Program-made: the position numbers and the translations under genes
Source of the DNA: JAKOWB01 sp038363005
GTDB lineage: Bacteria > Pseudomonadota > Alphaproteobacteria > Kiloniellales > JACOMY01
Assembly (NCBI GenBank): GCA_038363005.1
Contig: JBBQBI010000034.1
Coordinates: forward strand, 1-37,787
Direction of reading: 5' to 3'
DNA length: 37,787 bases
Notes under the pieces: model-generated
The model's input: the letters and a program-made list of their open reading frames with translations, nothing else
Databases searched by the model: none
What the model was told of the DNA's origin: nothing
Shown here: piece by piece, positions 1 to 7,446 of the stretch
Position numbering within the stretch: position 1 is the first letter of the stretch
How the letters are laid out: the number at the start of each line of letters is the position of its first letter

Positions 1-1
1 C

Positions 2-1135
2 GAAGATCTACACTACACTGGAACCAGCGATTTTACCGGGACCGGCAACGCCGGGGAGAACCTTATTCAAGGTGATCTCGGCAACGACTATCTGATCGGC
101 CTCGACGGCAAAGACACCCTCAATGGCGGGGGCGGATTCGCTGACACCCTGCAGGGCGGCAGGGGAGACGATACCTATATCTTCGAAAATTCCAACGACA
201 CGCTGGTGGAGTTCGCCAATGAAGGCCACGACACCGTTCTGACCACACTGACGCAAGTGACGCTGCTGACGAACTTCGAAGATTTGCGATATTTCGGCAC
301 GGCCAACTTCACCGGGACCGGTAACGGTGTCGCCAACTTCATCCAGGGCAATGCCGGCAACGATCATCTGATCGGGCTCGGCGGCGACGACGAGCTCGAC
401 GGAGGTGCCAACGACGATGTTTACGATTACAGGGGCGCTTTCGGCTCGCTATTCGGAAATGATCGCATATCCGACGACAGCGGCGCGGACACGATCGCGG
501 TCGACCGTTTTTCGGACGTGCAGACCCAACGCTCCGGCAACGACCTTGTGCTGACGTTGCCGGGCGGCACCATTCGGATCGTCGATCATTTCAACGGACA
601 TCCGGTCGAAACCCTCATCGATGCCGGCGGCAACTCGATGGTGATCGCAACCGGCCTGATTGGCGGCAGCGTGCCGGGCATCATCACCGGAACCAGCGGT
701 GACGATCTCATGGACGGCAAGGGCGGCGACGATATCCTGTTCGGCAACAACGGCAACGATCGGCTGATCGGAGGTGACGGCAACGACCGCCTGACCGGGG
801 GCAAGGGCAGCGACACCTTCGTGTTCGGGCCCGGGTCCGGCCACGACGTGGTCACCGATTTCAATCCCGCCAGCCACGGCCCGTTCGACGGATTCGGGTT
901 TTTCAATTTTCCGGGGCTCGGAAGAGGGACCGAGCTATTCGGCATCGACTACGATTTTGCCAAAGGCGATCAGATCGAGTTCGACGGCGGCGTATTCCAC
1001 GATTTCCGGCAGGTCCTGGCGGCCAGCCATCAGGTCGGCCACGACACCATCATTACAATCGATCAAAACGACTCCATAACGCTCCAGGGCGTTGCGATGC
1101 AAAGCTTGCACGGTAGCGATTTTATGTTTGTCTGA
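2..1135 (+). CDS. RTX-type (hemolysin-type) calcium-binding repeat protein, 3' part only
   Basis: The frame is open from base 2, so the gene starts before the window; 377 residues are visible. Glycine/aspartate nonapeptides of the GGxGxDxLx type occur around residues 17-60, 115-140 and most clearly 230-277 (for example GNNGNDRLIGGDGNDRLTGG). These fold as calcium-filled beta-rolls in RTX proteins. Between them are short beta-rich blocks such as TGTGN...NFIQGN, repeated near residues 10-22 and 100-118. The C-terminus ends in a hydrophobic run (SDFMFV), as in many type I secretion substrates, so secretion by a TolC-type exporter is likely but no exporter is in view. No catalytic domain is visible in the part present, so it could be an adhesin, a protease or lipase tail, or an S-layer-like protein. 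Family assignment is firm; function is not. Confidence 0.85.
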   Translation, partial: EDLHYTGTSDFTGTGNAGENLIQGDLGNDYLIGLDGKDTLNGGGGFADTLQGGRGDDTYIFENSNDTLVEFANEGHDTVLTTLTQVTLLTNFEDLRYFGTANFTGTGNGVANFIQGNAGNDHLIGLGGDDELDGGANDDVYDYRGAFGSLFGNDRISDDSGADTIAVDRFSDVQTQRSGNDLVLTLPGGTIRIVDHFNGHPVETLIDAGGNSMVIATGLIGGSVPGIITGTSGDDLMDGKGGDDILFGNNGNDRLIGGDGNDRLTGGKGSDTFVFGPGSGHDVVTDFNPASHGPFDGFGFFNFPGLGRGTELFGIDYDFAKGDQIEFDGGVFHDFRQVLAASHQVGHDTIITIDQNDSITLQGVAMQSLHGSDFMFV

Positions 1136-1173
1136 ACCTCTCGACCCGCGAAGCGTCCGCGATCGACGGCTAA

Positions 1174-1200
1174 CGTCCGCAATGCCTGGCAAAGCGGACG
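1174..1200. terminator. Possible stem-loop between convergent RTX and asd genes
   Basis: CGTCCGC (1174-1180) and GCGGACG (1194-1200) are perfect complements around a 13-nt loop, in the 111-nt gap between the converging RTX and asd genes. There is no T-run on either strand, so it may only stabilise 3' ends. Confidence 0.25.
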
Positions 1201-1246
1201 CCCGTCCACGCATGGACTTGTGAGCTTGCGCGCAAAAGTCGTCGCC

Positions 1247-2272
1247 TCACGCCGTCACCTTCTTCGGCAGCAATTCCGCGATCTGGATCGCGTTCAGCGC
1301 CGCGCCCTTCAACAGCTGATCCGCCGCCACGAACATCGAGATCGAATGGCCGGTGGGATCGCTGAGATCCTTGCGGATGCGGCCGATCAGGACGTCATCC
1401 TGGCCTGAGGCATCGACCGGCATCGGGAAGTAATTCCGTACCCGATCATCGACGATCTTCACACCCGGCGCGTTCGACAGGATTTTGCGCACCTCATGCT
1501 CCGTGATCGGCCTCTCGCATTCAAAAGTGATCGCCTCGCAATGCGCGCGCAGCACCGGCACCCGCACGCAGGTGACGCCGACGGCAATGCGGTCGTCCTC
1601 AAAAATCTTGCGAGTCTCCTTGATGACCTTGGTCTCCTCGTCGTTGTAGCCGGTCGCCGGGTCGATCGTCGTGTTGTGGCTGAAGAGGTTGAAGGCATAG
1701 GGATGCGGCAGCACCTTGGGGGCGTAGGGCTGCCCATCCAGATAAGCGCGGGTGGAATCGCGCAGCTCCTCCATCGCCGCGGCGCCGGCGCCGCTGGCGG
1801 CCTGGTAGGTCGCCAGGATCAGGCGCTTGATGCGGTTCATCCGGTGGATCGGCCAGAGCGGCACCAGCGCGGTGATCGCCGCGCAGTTCGGATTGGCGAT
1901 GATGCCCTGGTGGTCCCGGATGCGCCGGGCATTGACCTCGGGAATCACCAGCGGCACGCCCGCCTGCATGCGGAAGGCGGAGGAGTTGTCGACCACCACG
2001 GCACCGGCCTTGACCGCCAGTGGGGCGAAGCGGCGCGAGATCTCGCCGCCAGCCGAGAAGAGGGCGATGTCGACGCCCTCGAACGAGGCTTCGGTCAGCG
2101 CCTCGATCGGCACTGCCTGGCCGCGGAAATCCAGCGTCCGGCCGGCCGAGCGCGGGCTGGCCAGCGCCTTCAGCCGGCCGACGGGAAAGGCGCGCTTGTC
2201 CAGGGTGGCGATGAACTCGGCGCCGACGGCGCCGGTGACGCCGACGATGGCCACGGTGGGATTGCTCTGCAC
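1247..2272 (-). CDS. asd: Aspartate-semialdehyde dehydrogenase
   Basis: This enzyme reduces aspartyl phosphate to aspartate semialdehyde with NADPH, the branch point to lysine/diaminopimelate, threonine, methionine and isoleucine. It is cytoplasmic. The N-terminal nucleotide loop GVTGAVG is at residues 11-17. The catalytic cysteine is C130 in NPNC, and the active-site histidine is probably H244 in RAHCE. The residues after the cysteine are AA, whereas ST is usual. I chose the GTG at 2272 (341 aa, normal for the family) because a strong Shine-Dalgarno GAAGGAGG lies about 9 nt upstream; a TTG at 2299 is in frame but falls inside the T-run of the upstream terminator. The gene is monocistronic here and is preceded by a candidate attenuator (terminator 2298-2328, leader ORF 2358-2429). 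Identification is secure. Confidence 0.95.
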   Translation of the reverse strand: MQSNPTVAIVGVTGAVGAEFIATLDKRAFPVGRLKALASPRSAGRTLDFRGQAVPIEALTEASFEGVDIALFSAGGEISRRFAPLAVKAGAVVVDNSSAFRMQAGVPLVIPEVNARRIRDHQGIIANPNCAAITALVPLWPIHRMNRIKRLILATYQAASGAGAAAMEELRDSTRAYLDGQPYAPKVLPHPYAFNLFSHNTTIDPATGYNDEETKVIKETRKIFEDDRIAVGVTCVRVPVLRAHCEAITFECERPITEHEVRKILSNAPGVKIVDDRVRNYFPMPVDASGQDDVLIGRIRKDLSDPTGHSISMFVAADQLLKGAALNAIQIAELLPKKVTA

Positions 2273-2297
2273 GGCTGGTGCCCCTCCTTCGGGCAAC

Positions 2298-2328
2298 AAA
2301 AAAGCCCCGTACTTGGCGGTACGGGGCT
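2298..2328 (-). terminator. Intrinsic terminator in the asd leader (candidate attenuator)
   Basis: On the minus strand AGCCCCGTAC pairs perfectly with GTACGGGGCT around a 6-nt loop CGCCAA, and six T residues follow directly. It sits 10-15 nt upstream of the asd Shine-Dalgarno, so it cannot end an ordinary upstream gene: the next gene upstream (2549-3586) points away. A terminator in the 5' leader of a biosynthetic gene suggests conditional read-through. Upstream, GGGGCG (about 2380-2386) could pair with the GCCCC of the terminator's 5' arm as an antiterminator. The hairpin and T-tract are seen; the regulatory role is inferred. Confidence 0.8.
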
Positions 2329-2357
2329 GCGGGATCAGGCGATGTGGTGGTGGTTAC

Positions 2358-2429
2358 CTACACGCGCGCGCTGTCCTTCGCCCCAAGGGGCGTTTTCGTG
2401 GTCGCGGCGCGGGTGACAAGCTGGCTCAT
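2358..2429 (-). CDS. Candidate leader peptide of asd attenuator (23 aa)
   Basis: A short ATG frame encodes MSQLVTRAATTKTPLGAKDS followed by ARV and TAG, between the presumed asd promoter and the leader terminator. Four threonines and one lysine lie in residues 6-13, with consecutive codons ACC ACG AAA ACG; both are end products of the pathway that asd feeds. These codons directly precede CGCCCC-TT-GGGGCG, whose first half can pair with the second half, while the second half can alternatively pair with the terminator's 5' arm. A ribosome stalled on Thr/Lys codons would mask the first segment and favour the antiterminator. No clear Shine-Dalgarno is seen before the ATG, which weakens the case. 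A different frame further on contains HHHIA before a stop but has no nearby start. Confidence 0.45.
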   Translation of the reverse strand: MSQLVTRAATTKTPLGAKDSARV

Positions 2430-2548
2430 CGGCGCGGAATTTAGGGGCCGGCCAACCGCCGGTCAATGCCCCGGAAGCTGGCCAGCCCGGCGCCGCCGTG
2501 GGCCTCTGCTGCCTTGCCCTGCCACGGCGGCACAGCCAAACTCCGGCC

Positions 2549-3586
2549 ATGCCGACACCCATGCTGCGCAACCTCGATCCGCGCTACTACGTCGACCCGG
2601 CGGTCCATGCCGCCGAGCGCCAGGCCATCTTCAAGCGGACCTGGCAGGTCCTGGGACCTGCCGGCCAGGTGGCCGAACCGGGCCAGTATCTGGCGGTCGA
2701 GCTGGCTGGCTGGAAGCTCTTCGTGCTGCGTGGCAAGGACGGCGTGCTGCGCGCCTTCCACAACGTCTGCCGCCATCGCGGCGCGCGGCTGCTGGAAGAA
2801 GGCAACGGTCGCTGCGAGCTGCTTCGCTGCCCCTATCACCTCTGGCTCTACGACCAGGAAGGCCGCCTGAAAAAGGCGCCCTGGTTCGGCGAGGACCCAG
2901 GCTTCGACACCGCCGACTGGTCGCTGGAGCCGATCCAGCTCGAGACCTGGCGCGGCCTGCTGTTCGTCGCCATCGAACCAGCGGAAAGCCTGCTGGCGCA
3001 GCTGGGCGACCTGCCGGAAGAGATCGCGGACTACCCTATCGAGTCCTTCACGGCCGTCGGCGGCGAGCGCTTTGTCATGCGCAGCAACTGGAAGACCTAT
3101 ACCGACAACTTTGTCGAGGGCTACCACATCCCCGGCATCCATCCGGCCTTCCACAAGGTGATCGATTTCGCCGGCTTCGAGGCGGTGGCGCGGCGCGGCC
3201 TGGTCAGCATGACGGCGCCGCAGAAGGGCGGCTCGATCTATGGCGGCAAGTGGCTGTGGATGTGGCCGGGCTGGACGCTGTCGGTGTTCCAGGGCGGCAT
3301 GAACACCAGCCGCATCAACCCGCTGGCGGTCGACGAGACCGAGCTGGTCTACCACTTCTATTTCGCCGACCTCTCGGAGGCCGCGGCGCCGCAGCGCCAG
3401 CGCACCATCGACACCAACATCGCCATCGTGCGCGAGGACTTCGGCATCTGCGAGCACACGCAGAAGAACTACGCCAGCGGCGCCTACCGCCCCGGCCCGC
3501 TGTCGCCGCGGCACGAGCAGTCGGTGGCCTATTTCCAGGGCAAGGTGCTGGACGCCCTGGAACCGCGCCGCGCGGCGGCCGAGTAG
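2549..3586 (+). CDS. Rieske non-heme iron oxygenase, large (alpha) subunit
   Basis: This is an aromatic-ring-hydroxylating dioxygenase-type alpha subunit of 345 aa. The N-terminal Rieske [2Fe-2S] site is C74-x-H76-x17-C94-x2-H97 (CRHRG ... CPYHLW). The catalytic mononuclear iron histidines are H193 and H198 in GYHIPGIH, preceded by the family motif NWKTYTDNFVEG. The sequence style, with NWK-Y-NFVE-YH, is close to monooxygenases acting on quaternary amines (choline, carnitine, glycine betaine) rather than classical naphthalene dioxygenases; that is inference. The start ATG at 2549 is chosen because the family begins shortly before the conserved block; 2561 is an alternative and an in-frame ATG at 2498 adds an unconserved stretch. 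There is no reductase, ferredoxin or beta subunit nearby. It stands alone, divergent from asd. Confidence 0.9.
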   Translation: MPTPMLRNLDPRYYVDPAVHAAERQAIFKRTWQVLGPAGQVAEPGQYLAVELAGWKLFVLRGKDGVLRAFHNVCRHRGARLLEEGNGRCELLRCPYHLWLYDQEGRLKKAPWFGEDPGFDTADWSLEPIQLETWRGLLFVAIEPAESLLAQLGDLPEEIADYPIESFTAVGGERFVMRSNWKTYTDNFVEGYHIPGIHPAFHKVIDFAGFEAVARRGLVSMTAPQKGGSIYGGKWLWMWPGWTLSVFQGGMNTSRINPLAVDETELVYHFYFADLSEAAAPQRQRTIDTNIAIVREDFGICEHTQKNYASGAYRPGPLSPRHEQSVAYFQGKVLDALEPRRAAAE

Positions 3587-3679
3587 GCCGGCGAGGAGCG
3601 TTGGTCGTCAGCGCGGATGTGAAGTCGCAAAAGCGACCGTTCACAACAGCGGCGAGAGCGATCCTTGCAGCGGTATCTG

Positions 3680-3937
3680 CTATTGGTCCACGCGGCGACT
3701 GCGCCTAGCTGGCTTGGGGCGCTCGGCGAATACCAGTCGTTCGGCCCTTTCCGCCCGCTCAGCGCGTTCCGCCCGTTCAGCACGTTCCGCCCGCTCAGCG
3801 CGCTCAATACGTTCAGCGCGCTCTGCCCTATATGCGGGGTCGGGCCTGCTGAGTCGATCTACGCGATCGGCGCTTGATGCTCTTCGCAAAGTACCCGGCA
3901 GGAACGCGGCAGCTAAGTCATCATAAATTGCTGGCAT
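3680..3937 (-). CDS. Hypothetical 85-aa protein built on (Ala-Glu-Arg) repeats
   Basis: The frame begins MPAIYDDLAAAFLPGTLRRA, then runs through about ten Ala-Glu-Arg triplets (roughly residues 36-67) and ends in a basic tail. The triplet would form a highly charged helix or a disordered segment. I recognise no family. The upstream sequence has only a weak GGAAG about 12 nt before the ATG. It lies just upstream of the lipoprotein/amidase genes' 3' end and on the same strand, so it could be the last gene of that group. It may equally be non-coding repeat DNA, since other frames are also open there. Confidence 0.3.
   Translation of the reverse strand: MPAIYDDLAAAFLPGTLRRASSADRVDRLSRPDPAYRAERAERIERAERAERAERAERAERAERAERLVFAERPKPARRSRRVDQ
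3738..3827. repeat. Imperfect 9-nt tandem repeat, ten units
   Basis: Ten contiguous 9-mers vary around CGTTCAGCG / CGTTCCGCC, with hints of an 18-nt higher order because CGCTCAGCG and CGTTCCGCC alternate. All three minus frames and several plus frames stay open across it. On the minus strand it reads as Arg-Ala-Glu triplets. The sequence between 3587 and 3975 otherwise shows no recognisable gene; GTCGC-AAAA-GCGAC (3624-3637) is a small hairpin. Confidence 0.85.
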
Positions 3938-3975
3938 GTTCGAGCGCTTCCGCTAAAAAAGGTTAACTCTGCTCG

Positions 3976-4431
3976 CTACTTCTTCAGTTTCTCGCGGAAA
4001 CCGTCTGCGACGGTCTGCGCGGCGAAGCCCGTCGCAAAGAACTTCCCCAATTCAAACCCCGGCGACGCGTTCTCCGTCTTGCCACTGAGTCCGAAGTAAC
4101 CAAAGACAGAAGCTGCATCCTCAGTACAAACTTTGGGAACTTTCTCGCTCGCAGCCCCTGAGTCGCCGGCACCTTCATTTGCGAACTTGCAGTCCTTAGT
4201 CGCCGTAGCCAGCCTACTGTGATCGCCCGGTGTGACGAGAGGCATGATCGCTATGTCTAGATCCTCGTAGCCAAGGCTGATGCTGCCGCCCTGCTGCGGT
4301 GCGCTCGCGCTGATGGACAAGCCAACCTTGTGGGTCTGCCCGAAGATGAGCTGCGTATTGTTGCTGGTGTCGCAGCCACCGGCCAACAGCGCTACGGCGG
4401 AAGTCGCCCAAATGCTCAAGAAGGTGCGCAT
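3976..4431 (-). CDS. Small lipoprotein, unknown function
   Basis: This 151-aa product has a short N-terminal signal peptide (MRTFLSIW...ALLAGGC) with the lipobox cysteine at C20, so it is predicted to be a membrane-anchored lipoprotein in the periplasm. The mature part is Ser/Thr/Gly-rich and has two cysteines in CKFANEGAG...KVCTED that could form a disulfide. I do not recognise a domain. A GAGGGGG Shine-Dalgarno lies about 7 nt upstream of the ATG. It is the third gene of a minus-strand group after the amidase (4783-5604) and another lipoprotein (4443-4808); the gap to the latter is 11 nt. Base composition looks less GC-rich than the flanks. It may assist the amidase in envelope work, but that is guesswork from context. 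Confidence 0.75.
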   Translation of the reverse strand: MRTFLSIWATSAVALLAGGCDTSNNTQLIFGQTHKVGLSISASAPQQGGSISLGYEDLDIAIMPLVTPGDHSRLATATKDCKFANEGAGDSGAASEKVPKVCTEDAASVFGYFGLSGKTENASPGFELGKFFATGFAAQTVADGFREKLKK

Positions 4432-4442
4432 TGTTTCCCCCT

Positions 4443-4808
4443 CTATTGTGATTCGACCAAGCAGACGTTCGGATAGTCTTCGACCAGAAGTCGCGCAGCC
4501 TGCATCTGCTCCCGGTCGCTTACGAACAGAACCAATCGGCAGGTGTCGTCCAGATAGGCTATCTCTTGGCTGGCGTAGCCCAGGACGAAGCCATCGCCAC
4601 TCGGCCCCGCCCCGTAAACTCGAGTCCTTACGAGCTGGGCACCATGGCCGTCGGACGCCTCGGGTAGATCCAGGCCAATGACGGCAAGCTCGCGCTGCAC
4701 CTCAACTGACCCATCGGCATGATGAACCTCCACGACCGTGCATCCGCAGAGACCCATGACGACGACGAGCGCCGCCGCTTTGCTATGAAACCCGGACATA
4801 GTCGCCAT
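4443..4808 (-). CDS. Small lipoprotein, unknown function
   Basis: This 121-aa product starts with a hydrophobic segment ending in MGLCGC, with C23 as the lipidation cysteine; the -2 position is itself a cysteine, which is uncommon. The mature protein is short and acidic and carries two further cysteines (DDTC, NVCLVES), suggesting a disulfide. The ATG at 4808 overlaps the end of the amidase gene by 26 nt, implying translational coupling; an ATG three codons later is an alternative start. No family is recognised. Its position between the amidase and a second lipoprotein suggests a three-gene envelope cassette. Confidence 0.7.
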   Translation of the reverse strand: MATMSGFHSKAAALVVVMGLCGCTVVEVHHADGSVEVQRELAVIGLDLPEASDGHGAQLVRTRVYGAGPSGDGFVLGYASQEIAYLDDTCRLVLFVSDREQMQAARLLVEDYPNVCLVESQ

Positions 4809-5604
4809 AGACCCACCCCGTGAGATCCGGCGCGCCGTCTTTCGAGAGCTCGACGTAGAGCCACTTGCCCTCGCTGCCTTGCAGGGTGAGCTTCGTGCCA
4901 GCCTTCAACGGCGTGTCGCGCAGCTTAGCGAAGTGAGCCCCTGGGCCGCTGCGGATGTTGAGGCCGGTGGTGACGGTCCCAATCCTAGGCGAGTCCTCGC
5001 GACGCCCCAGCGCGGCGGAGCGGACACTCTCCATGGGGAACGCCGGACCCGGGTCCTTCTTGCGCGACGGGGCTATGTCGTCGTGACCAATGACGTCCAG
5101 TAGCCCGTAGTGCTCGACGAGGGCTGCCGCGGTGGCGACTGCCGAACGCAGCTGCGGTTCGGTGTAGATATGCCAACCACGTTCCACAGTATCGAACTTG
5201 TGCTTCGCGACGAGCACCTCGTGCGCTGGATAGCTTCCGCCGAACCAGGCCTTCCAGCTGCCATCGCCGATGGGATCGAGGACACCTGCGTTGTCGATCT
5301 CGATGCCCAACGCGTAGTTGTTGAGACCAACCAATCCTTGCCAGCGGCTCTCGCCGGCATGCCAGGCGACGCGATTGAATTCGACCAGCTGAGTTATCTC
5401 CCCGTCACGACCGATCAGGAGATGCGCCGAAGCGCGAGCGGCCGGATCGCACAACCAGGCAAGCGAACTCTCCGCGCTGCGCCCGGCCGTGTAGTGCATC
5501 ACCAGGTAGCGAGGCTTCTTGAGCTCCGCTCCTTGGTTAGGTGAGCGTTGGAATGCGACGGCCGTGCCGTCCTCATTCAGAAGTCGATTCCCCTCCACTC
5601 GCAT
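4783..5604 (-). CDS. N-acetylmuramoyl-L-alanine amidase (Amidase_2/PGRP type) with C-terminal SH3-like domain
   Basis: This 273-aa zinc amidase cleaves the bond between N-acetylmuramic acid and L-Ala in peptidoglycan. Predicted zinc ligands are H37 (VMHYTAG), H174 (IGHDDIAPSRKKDPG) and D184; GIEI near residues 100-103 is also conserved. Residues about 205-273 form a bacterial SH3 module (GLNIRSGPGAHF ... GWVYGDYVRV) that typically binds cell wall. There is no signal peptide, which suits a phage-type endolysin, a toxin or a holin/Tat-independent route rather than a secreted AmiD. The start ATG has GGAGGG about 7 nt upstream. A perfect 8+8 palindrome (5646-5665) lies 42 nt before the start. It is followed by two lipoprotein genes, an arrangement reminiscent of lysis or interbacterial-effector/immunity cassettes, though neither is proven. 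Confidence 0.88.
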   Translation of the reverse strand: MRVEGNRLLNEDGTAVAFQRSPNQGAELKKPRYLVMHYTAGRSAESSLAWLCDPAARASAHLLIGRDGEITQLVEFNRVAWHAGESRWQGLVGLNNYALGIEIDNAGVLDPIGDGSWKAWFGGSYPAHEVLVAKHKFDTVERGWHIYTEPQLRSAVATAAALVEHYGLLDVIGHDDIAPSRKKDPGPAFPMESVRSAALGRREDSPRIGTVTTGLNIRSGPGAHFAKLRDTPLKAGTKLTLQGSEGKWLYVELSKDGAPDLTGWVYGDYVRVS

Positions 5605-5645
5605 AGAACAACCCTCCAGCGGGACGCAGCATCGCGTGCACTATT

Positions 5646-5665
5646 GAGTTATGGGAACATAACTC
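5646..5665. promoter_or_regulatory. Perfect palindromic operator candidate upstream of the amidase cassette
   Basis: GAGTTATG-GGAA-CATAACTC is a perfect 8-bp inverted repeat with a 4-nt centre. On the minus strand a TTGACT (-35-like, about 5688-5693) stands some 18-20 nt upstream of AGTTAT/TTATGT inside the palindrome, so a bound protein would cover the -10 region. The rest of the 285-nt gap (5605-5889) shows no gene. Confidence 0.55.
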
Positions 5666-5889
5666 CAATCTTTACGAGCAAGAGTCAAGATAAAAGAATC
5701 GCATTGGTGGTTTCTTCTGCCATGAGCGCACCGCGCGCTGCTTGTCCGAAGCGCCGTCTCGCAACCGGGCTTGGTGCCTAGGCCAAGCGCGCCCACCTGC
5801 GGGCACTCGGTTCCTGCCCGTGCGCAGTTCGCTATTGTCGACGCAAATCACATGCAGCACTTTGCCATGCCAGCCGTGGAGCGCCCCAA

Positions 5890-6504
5890 ATGCGCGAGAT
5901 CTACTACTACTATTCGATCCGCAGCGACTTCACCTACCTGGGCGCGGCGCGCATCGCCGCGCTGGCCGAGCAGCACGGGCGCCGCCTGGTGCACCGGCCG
6001 ATCAAGCTGTCGGTCACCATGGGGCCGATCGGCGGCATTCCCTTCGACCAGCGCCCGCCGCTGCGCACCGCCTATTCGCACCGCGACGCGGCGCGCTGGG
6101 CCGAGCACCTGGGCATCCCCTGCCTGGAGGACCCGATCCACCACGACGGACCGATGGAGCTGCCGTCGGGCGCGGTGATCGCGGCGCAGCGCGCGGTGGC
6201 GCGCGGCGAGGCCGGCGACCTGGACGAATTGCACCGTCTGATCCTCGAGGCGCTGTGGCGCGACGACCGCGACATCGCGCACCAGCGGGTGATGGCCGAG
6301 CTGATGACCCAGGCTGGCTTCGAGCCATCGCGCCTGATCCCGGCGGCGCTGAGCGACGAGGTGCAGCTGGAGCTGGCGCGCAACTGCCGCGAGGCCATCG
6401 TGCGCGGCGTGCTGGGCGCCCCGACCTATCTGGTCGACGGCGAGAACTTCTTTGGCCAGGACCGCCTGGATTTCGTCGCGCGCTGGCTGGCCAAGGCCGG
6501 CTGA
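5890..6504 (+). CDS. 2-Hydroxychromene-2-carboxylate isomerase-like (DsbA/GST-kappa fold) protein
   Basis: This 204-aa protein has the thioredoxin-fold DsbA-like architecture of HCCA isomerases. The N-terminal IYYYYSIRSDFTYLG corresponds to the family's FYFDxxSPxxYL, and the C-terminal VLGAPTYLVDGENFFGQDRL is the conserved cis-Pro and substrate-loop block. Authentic members isomerise hydroxychromene carboxylate using glutathione in naphthalene breakdown, but many homologues serve other pathways. It is the first gene of a tight plus-strand operon (next start 18 nt on) with a kinase, a TIM-barrel isomerase and an acyl-CoA synthetase; no ring-cleavage genes accompany it, so the true substrate is unknown. 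The residue pattern SIRSD replaces the usual S-P near the active site. Confidence 0.85.
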   Translation: MREIYYYYSIRSDFTYLGAARIAALAEQHGRRLVHRPIKLSVTMGPIGGIPFDQRPPLRTAYSHRDAARWAEHLGIPCLEDPIHHDGPMELPSGAVIAAQRAVARGEAGDLDELHRLILEALWRDDRDIAHQRVMAELMTQAGFEPSRLIPAALSDEVQLELARNCREAIVRGVLGAPTYLVDGENFFGQDRLDFVARWLAKAG

Positions 6505-6522
6505 GCCGCACCGCTGTCCGCG

Positions 6523-7446
6523 ATGCAGCGTCCCGCCACCAGCTTCGACGCCGCCGAGTTCGTCGCCCTGCGTGGGCTTGCCGCGCCTGGCCTGCGACTA
6601 CAGGCCGAGGCGCTGACCGGCGGCTACTGGAACCAGGTGGCGCGGGTGCAGGGCCGCGGCCTGGACCTGGTAGTGAAGCGCTTCCACAGCGGGCGCGGGC
6701 CGCGGCGCTTTCCCAACCTGCCGGCGGCGGAGGCGGCGGCGCTGCGCACATTGGCGCCATCCGGCTGCGTCCCGGCGGTCCGCGGCTTCTTTGACCAGGA
6801 GGCCGACGGCCAGCCGATCCTGGTCTACGACTTCGTCGCCGGCCGTGTCGGCGAAGGGCGGCCCGAGGCGGTGGGCGCCGCGCTGAAGGCGATCCACGCG
6901 CTGACCCTGCCGGCGGATCCGCACCCCTTCCGCCGCCTGGCCTATCGCGCCGCCTCGATGCGGCTGGAGACCGAGCGGCTCTATGCCGAGACGCCAGGCC
7001 TGGCGGAAAGCCCGCGCGGCCAGGCGCTGCTGGCGGTGGCGCCGGCCGACGCGACCCTGCCCCGCCCGCCGGCGCTCTCGGTCATTCACAGCGATTGCGG
7101 GCCCGGCAACCTGGTGGAGCGCGCCGACGGCAGCGTGGTGGTGATCGACTGGCAGTGCTGCGGCGCCGGCGACCCGGCGGAGGACCTCTATGCCTACCTG
7201 TCGCCGGCCTTCCAGACGCTGTCGCAGCGCCTGCCGCTGCACTCCGGCGAACGCGCGCGCTTCCTGGTGGCGCAGGGCGACAGCGGCGCCGAGGCCCGCC
7301 TGGCCGTGCTCTGGCCGCACTATTCCTGGCGCATGCTGGCCTATTGCGCGGCGCGGCACCTGACGCTGGCCGACAGCGATCCGCCGGCCAGCCAGCGTTA
7401 TGCCCGCGCCTTCGACCTCGAGTTCCGGGAGTCCTTCCAGCGATGA
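6523..7446 (+). CDS. Phosphotransferase of the aminoglycoside/choline kinase (APH) fold
   Basis: This 307-aa kinase-like protein carries the Brenner motif H189-S-D191-C-G-P-G-N196 (catalytic Asp and metal-binding Asn) and the following metal Asp D209 in VIDWQ. The N-lobe has GGYWNQVARV as nucleotide loop and VVKRFH with the ATP-binding Lys. Relatives phosphorylate small alcohols such as homoserine, choline, methylthioribose and aminoglycosides. Its place between an isomerase-like gene and a TIM-barrel sugar-isomerase-like gene, with which it overlaps by 4 nt (ATGA), points to a catabolic substrate kinase rather than antibiotic resistance. Confidence 0.85.
   Translation: MQRPATSFDAAEFVALRGLAAPGLRLQAEALTGGYWNQVARVQGRGLDLVVKRFHSGRGPRRFPNLPAAEAAALRTLAPSGCVPAVRGFFDQEADGQPILVYDFVAGRVGEGRPEAVGAALKAIHALTLPADPHPFRRLAYRAASMRLETERLYAETPGLAESPRGQALLAVAPADATLPRPPALSVIHSDCGPGNLVERADGSVVVIDWQCCGAGDPAEDLYAYLSPAFQTLSQRLPLHSGERARFLVAQGDSGAEARLAVLWPHYSWRMLAYCAARHLTLADSDPPASQRYARAFDLEFRESFQR

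Noticed and set aside
2342..2416. Plus-strand MWWWLP... short frame resembling a trp leader peptide
   Set aside because: The adjacent hairpin has its T-run only on the minus strand, no trp gene follows on the plus strand, and the Trp codons are simply the complement of the ACC/CAC run in the asd leader.
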